From assembly GCF_030160235.1 (NCBI RefSeq), contig NZ_BSNY01000012.1, positions 310,001 through 374,000 on the forward strand: a stretch of 64,000 nt of DNA, given 5' to 3'. A program made the position numbers and the translations under genes. This document shows, one piece after another, positions 61,718-64,000 of this stretch (positions within the stretch are counted from its first letter, which is position 1; the number at the start of each line of letters is the position of its first letter). Under the pieces are notes generated by a model. It saw nothing but the letters and a program-made list of their open reading frames with translations. It ran no database searches and was not told the origin of the DNA. This DNA is from Mesorhizobium huakuii (GTDB lineage Bacteria > Pseudomonadota > Alphaproteobacteria > Rhizobiales > Rhizobiaceae).

Positions 61718-62836
61718 ATGGCCAGCCTCGAACTCAAAAACATCGTCAAGCGCTACAAGAGCCAGACCGTCCTCGACAATCTGTCGCTGACGGTCGCCGA
61801 TGGCGAAACCCTCGTGCTGTTCGGCCCGTCCGGCGCCGGCAAGACGGTGCTGTTGCGCCTTGTCGCCGGCGTCATCGATCCCGATGAGGGCAAGATCTTC
61901 ATCGGCGGTGACGACATGACCGATGTCGACGCGGAATTCCGCGGCGTCGGCATGGCGTTTCAGAATTTCGCGCTGTTTCCGCATATGAGTGCCTTCGACA
62001 ACATCGCGACGCCCTTGGAGGCCAAGCGTTCCTCGCAAGGTGCGATCAAGGCCGGTGTCGAGAGCGTCGCCAAGCTGTTGAAGATCGCCCATGTGCTCTC
62101 CCACAAGCCGCGCGCGCTCTCCAACGGCCAGAAGCAGCGCACGGCACTTGCCCGCGCGCTGGTCGGCTCGCCGCCGCTGCTGCTGCTCGACGATCCCTTG
62201 CGCAATGTCGACGCCAAGCTGCGCTTCGAGATGCGGCTCGAACTGCCGCGCCTGCTTGCCGATCGCGGCGCCACCGTCGTCTATGTCACCCAGGACTACA
62301 AGGAAGCCATGGCGCTCGGCGACCGCATCGCGGTGATGTCGCAAGGCGTCATCCGACAGCTCGGCACGCCCGAGCAGATCTATCGCGAACCGGCCAATAT
62401 CGAGATCGCGCGGCTGTTTGGCGACCCCACCATCAACCTGCTCGACGTCAAGCCCGCGCGGGATACCAGGGGGATTTATGTCGGCCTGTCCAACGTCCAG
62501 GTCCATCTGGCCGGCGCCTATGAGACGGCGGTCGGCCGCGATTGCGTGATCGGCCTGCGGCCCGAAGCGCTGAGTTTCGTCGAGGAGGGCATCCCGGGTG
62601 CCATTCCGGTGACGGTCGAGGCCGAGACGCCGCTCAACGAAAAGATCGTCACGCTGGTGCGCACCGTGCGCGGCCGCGAGATCCTGGTTTCGCGCCCGGC
62701 CGGAACGCCGGGCCGCAGCGAGGGCAAGGCCCATATCGCCGTCGACGGCAAGAGCGCCTTGCTGTTTGATCACGCCACCGGCGACCGCATCGGTTCCAAG
62801 AACGTCGTCGCCTTGCGCAATGGAGAAGCGGCATGA
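61718..62836 (+). CDS. ABC transporter ATPase 1, degenerate catalytic site
   Basis: A 372-residue UgpC-like ATPase with several departures from the norm: Walker A GPSGAGKT (36-43) and Q-loop Q82 are standard, but the signature is LSNGQ (134-138), the catalytic Glu after Walker B is D159 (LLLLDDP), and the switch His is Q192 (VTQDYKEA). It probably binds ATP but hydrolyses poorly and works as one half of a heterodimer with the next gene product. A MalK-type C-terminal domain is present. The ATG at 61718 comes just after the permease stop; it overlaps ATPase 2 by four bases. Confidence 0.92.
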   Translation: MASLELKNIVKRYKSQTVLDNLSLTVADGETLVLFGPSGAGKTVLLRLVAGVIDPDEGKIFIGGDDMTDVDAEFRGVGMAFQNFALFPHMSAFDNIATPLEAKRSSQGAIKAGVESVAKLLKIAHVLSHKPRALSNGQKQRTALARALVGSPPLLLLDDPLRNVDAKLRFEMRLELPRLLADRGATVVYVTQDYKEAMALGDRIAVMSQGVIRQLGTPEQIYREPANIEIARLFGDPTINLLDVKPARDTRGIYVGLSNVQVHLAGAYETAVGRDCVIGLRPEALSFVEEGIPGAIPVTVEAETPLNEKIVTLVRTVRGREILVSRPAGTPGRSEGKAHIAVDGKSALLFDHATGDRIGSKNVVALRNGEAA

Positions 62837-63957
62837 GCCTGAGCGCGCTCACCATATCAGGTGTCGACAAGTTTTACGGCCCGATCGATCGCGGCGTTCA
62901 CGCGGTCAAGAACCTGACGATGGAAATCGGCAAGGGCGAGATCGTCGCCCTGCTTGGCTCCTCCGGTTGCGGCAAGACATCGACGCTGCGCATGATTGCC
63001 GGTTTCGAGGAGGTGTCGCGCGGCGCCATCTCAGTCGGTGGCCGTCAGGTGCACACCTTGCCGCCGGTCAAACGCAATGTGGCGATGGCCTTCGAAGGCT
63101 ACTCGCTCTATCCGCCGCTGACCGTGCGCGAGAACATGGCTTTCGCGCTGAAGGCGGCAAGGCTGCCGAAGAGCGAGGTCGACGCCAAGGTCGCCAGCAT
63201 CGCCAAATTGCTCGAGATCGAGGACATATTGGAGCGCTATCCAAGCTCGATTTCCGGCGGCCAGCAGCAGCGCGCCAGCCTGGGCCGGGCACTGATCCGC
63301 GAGGCCGACCTGCATCTGCTGGACGAGCCGATGGGGCAGCTCGAACCGCAGTTGCGCGCCGTGCTGCGCGGCCGCATCAAGCATTTCATCAAGGAGCGCG
63401 GCCTGACCGCGATCCTGGTCACCCACGACCAGACCGAGGCCAATGCGCTTGCCGACCGCATCGCCGTGATGGAAGGCGGTGTGCTGCAGCAGTTCGACAC
63501 GCCGGAGCGGATCAAGGAGCGACCGGCGAACCTGTTCACCGGCACCTTTGTCGGCGAGCCGCCGATGAACGTCTTCGAGGCCTATGTCGCGACAGCCGCC
63601 GGCCGCATCAATCTCAAGCTGCCCGACGGCCTGTCGCTCGACTACGACAAGGACGCCTTCAGCGCACCGGTTCGCGATCAATTGCTCAGCCGCGAGCGGG
63701 TGGTGATCGGCATCAGGCCCTACGCGGTCCGGCGTTCGAGGGAGGGTGTTCCCGCCAGGGTTTCGGCCAATCAATGGCTTGGCGACCAGACGCATATCGC
63801 GGCGGATTTTGCCGGCGGTTCGCTGGTCCTGGTCGAACATGACCGCACCCGCCTCGACCTTGGCGCGCCGATCAATGTCAGCATCGATCCGAAGAACCTG
63901 CATGTCTTTGATCAGGCGAGCGGCAAGGCGATTTCGCACGGCATGGAGCTTGCCTGA
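62833..63957 (+). CDS. ABC transporter ATPase 2, altered Q-loop and D-loop
   Basis: A 374-residue UgpC-like ATPase. Walker A is GSSGCGKT, the signature SGGQQQR (141-147), Walker B with catalytic Glu is HLLDEP (E165) and the switch His H198 is present (VTHDQTEA). The Q-loop Gln is E88 (AMAFEGYSLYPPL) and the D-loop reads GQLEPQ where SNLDAK is usual. Paired with ATPase 1 it would supply the one good catalytic Glu/His set. Two-ATPase importers of this kind are known for rhizobial glycerol uptake (GlpS/GlpT). The stop overlaps the kinase start by one base (TGATG). Confidence 0.93.
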   Translation: MSLSALTISGVDKFYGPIDRGVHAVKNLTMEIGKGEIVALLGSSGCGKTSTLRMIAGFEEVSRGAISVGGRQVHTLPPVKRNVAMAFEGYSLYPPLTVRENMAFALKAARLPKSEVDAKVASIAKLLEIEDILERYPSSISGGQQQRASLGRALIREADLHLLDEPMGQLEPQLRAVLRGRIKHFIKERGLTAILVTHDQTEANALADRIAVMEGGVLQQFDTPERIKERPANLFTGTFVGEPPMNVFEAYVATAAGRINLKLPDGLSLDYDKDAFSAPVRDQLLSRERVVIGIRPYAVRRSREGVPARVSANQWLGDQTHIAADFAGGSLVLVEHDRTRLDLGAPINVSIDPKNLHVFDQASGKAISHGMELA

Positions 63958-64000
63958 TGCGTGACATACTGATCGGCATCGACGCCGGCACCTCCGTCAT
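63957..64000 (+). CDS. FGGY-family carbohydrate kinase, N-terminal fragment
   Basis: Only the first 14 codons are inside the window: MRDILIGIDAGTSV. The DAGT phosphate-binding motif at this place is typical of FGGY kinases (glycerol, xylulose, ribulose, erythritol kinases). It is coupled to the ABC operon (TGATG) and would phosphorylate the imported substrate or its oxidised form. Confidence 0.7.
   Translation, partial: MRDILIGIDAGTSV

Overview
The window reads as GC-rich alphaproteobacterial DNA, most likely a Mesorhizobium or close Rhizobiales relative. The signs are a dctA/dctBD dicarboxylate locus with a sigma-54 promoter, a second short FtsZ, a rhizobial-type dispersed intergenic repeat, and dense packing of carbohydrate ABC operons with LacI, DeoR, SorC, GntR and RpiR regulators. 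Species assignment is inference. I saw no rRNA, tRNA, CRISPR array, insertion sequence or integrase.

Layout. (1) 1-3.5 kb: end of a sugar ABC operon with a PIG-L-like deacetylase, a ROK kinase, a GntR regulator and a SIS-domain protein, probably amino-sugar salvage. (2) 3.6-9.2 kb: a tagatose-type PfkB kinase plus GatZ operon, a divergent LacI regulator, a frameshifted HSL-type esterase and a Gfo/Idh oxidoreductase; two matching operator-like sites link them. (3) 9.5-22 kb: a DeoR repressor divergent from a 12-gene cluster (class I aldolase, PfkB kinase, complete CUT1 ABC importer, two xylose-isomerase-like TIM barrels, Gfo/Idh dehydrogenase, alpha/beta hydrolase, pentulose-phosphate epimerase-like protein, ROK kinase). 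(4) 22-27.4 kb: dctA and divergent dctBD, then a GNAT acetyltransferase. (5) 27.4-39 kb: a muropeptide salvage regulon (murA paralogue, GlcNAc-type kinase, murQ, oligopeptide ABC importer, beta-lactamase-fold hydrolase, anmK) facing a MurR/RpiR regulator, with the same 15-bp operator in front of both minus-strand units. (6) 39-41.4 kb: a glutamine-synthetase-family gene and a GntR regulator. (7) 41.8-42.8 kb: a short FtsZ lacking the C-terminal tail. (8) 43-49.5 kb: a LacI-controlled CUT1 importer ending in a GH63-like glycosidase. (9) 49.6-57.1 kb: a five-gene SWIM / DUF5691-like / MoxR / DUF5682-like / VWA module. (10) 57.3-64 kb: SorC regulator, Tat-exported binding protein, two permeases, two unlike ATPases and the start of an FGGY kinase.

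The best candidate for an undescribed system is the five-gene MoxR-VWA module at 49.65-57.06 kb. Its genes are tightly packed, the ATPase has an altered Walker B, the VWA protein has a complete MIDAS, and the 747-residue protein carries the two GX2H motifs, Glu and Arg expected of the TraB/Tiki/ChaN superfamily, a link I made by eye. Second is the muropeptide regulon, which places a MurA under apparent MurR-type control. Third is the 12-gene cluster of region 3, whose enzyme set suggests oxidation, epimerisation, phosphorylation and aldol cleavage of a substrate I cannot name.
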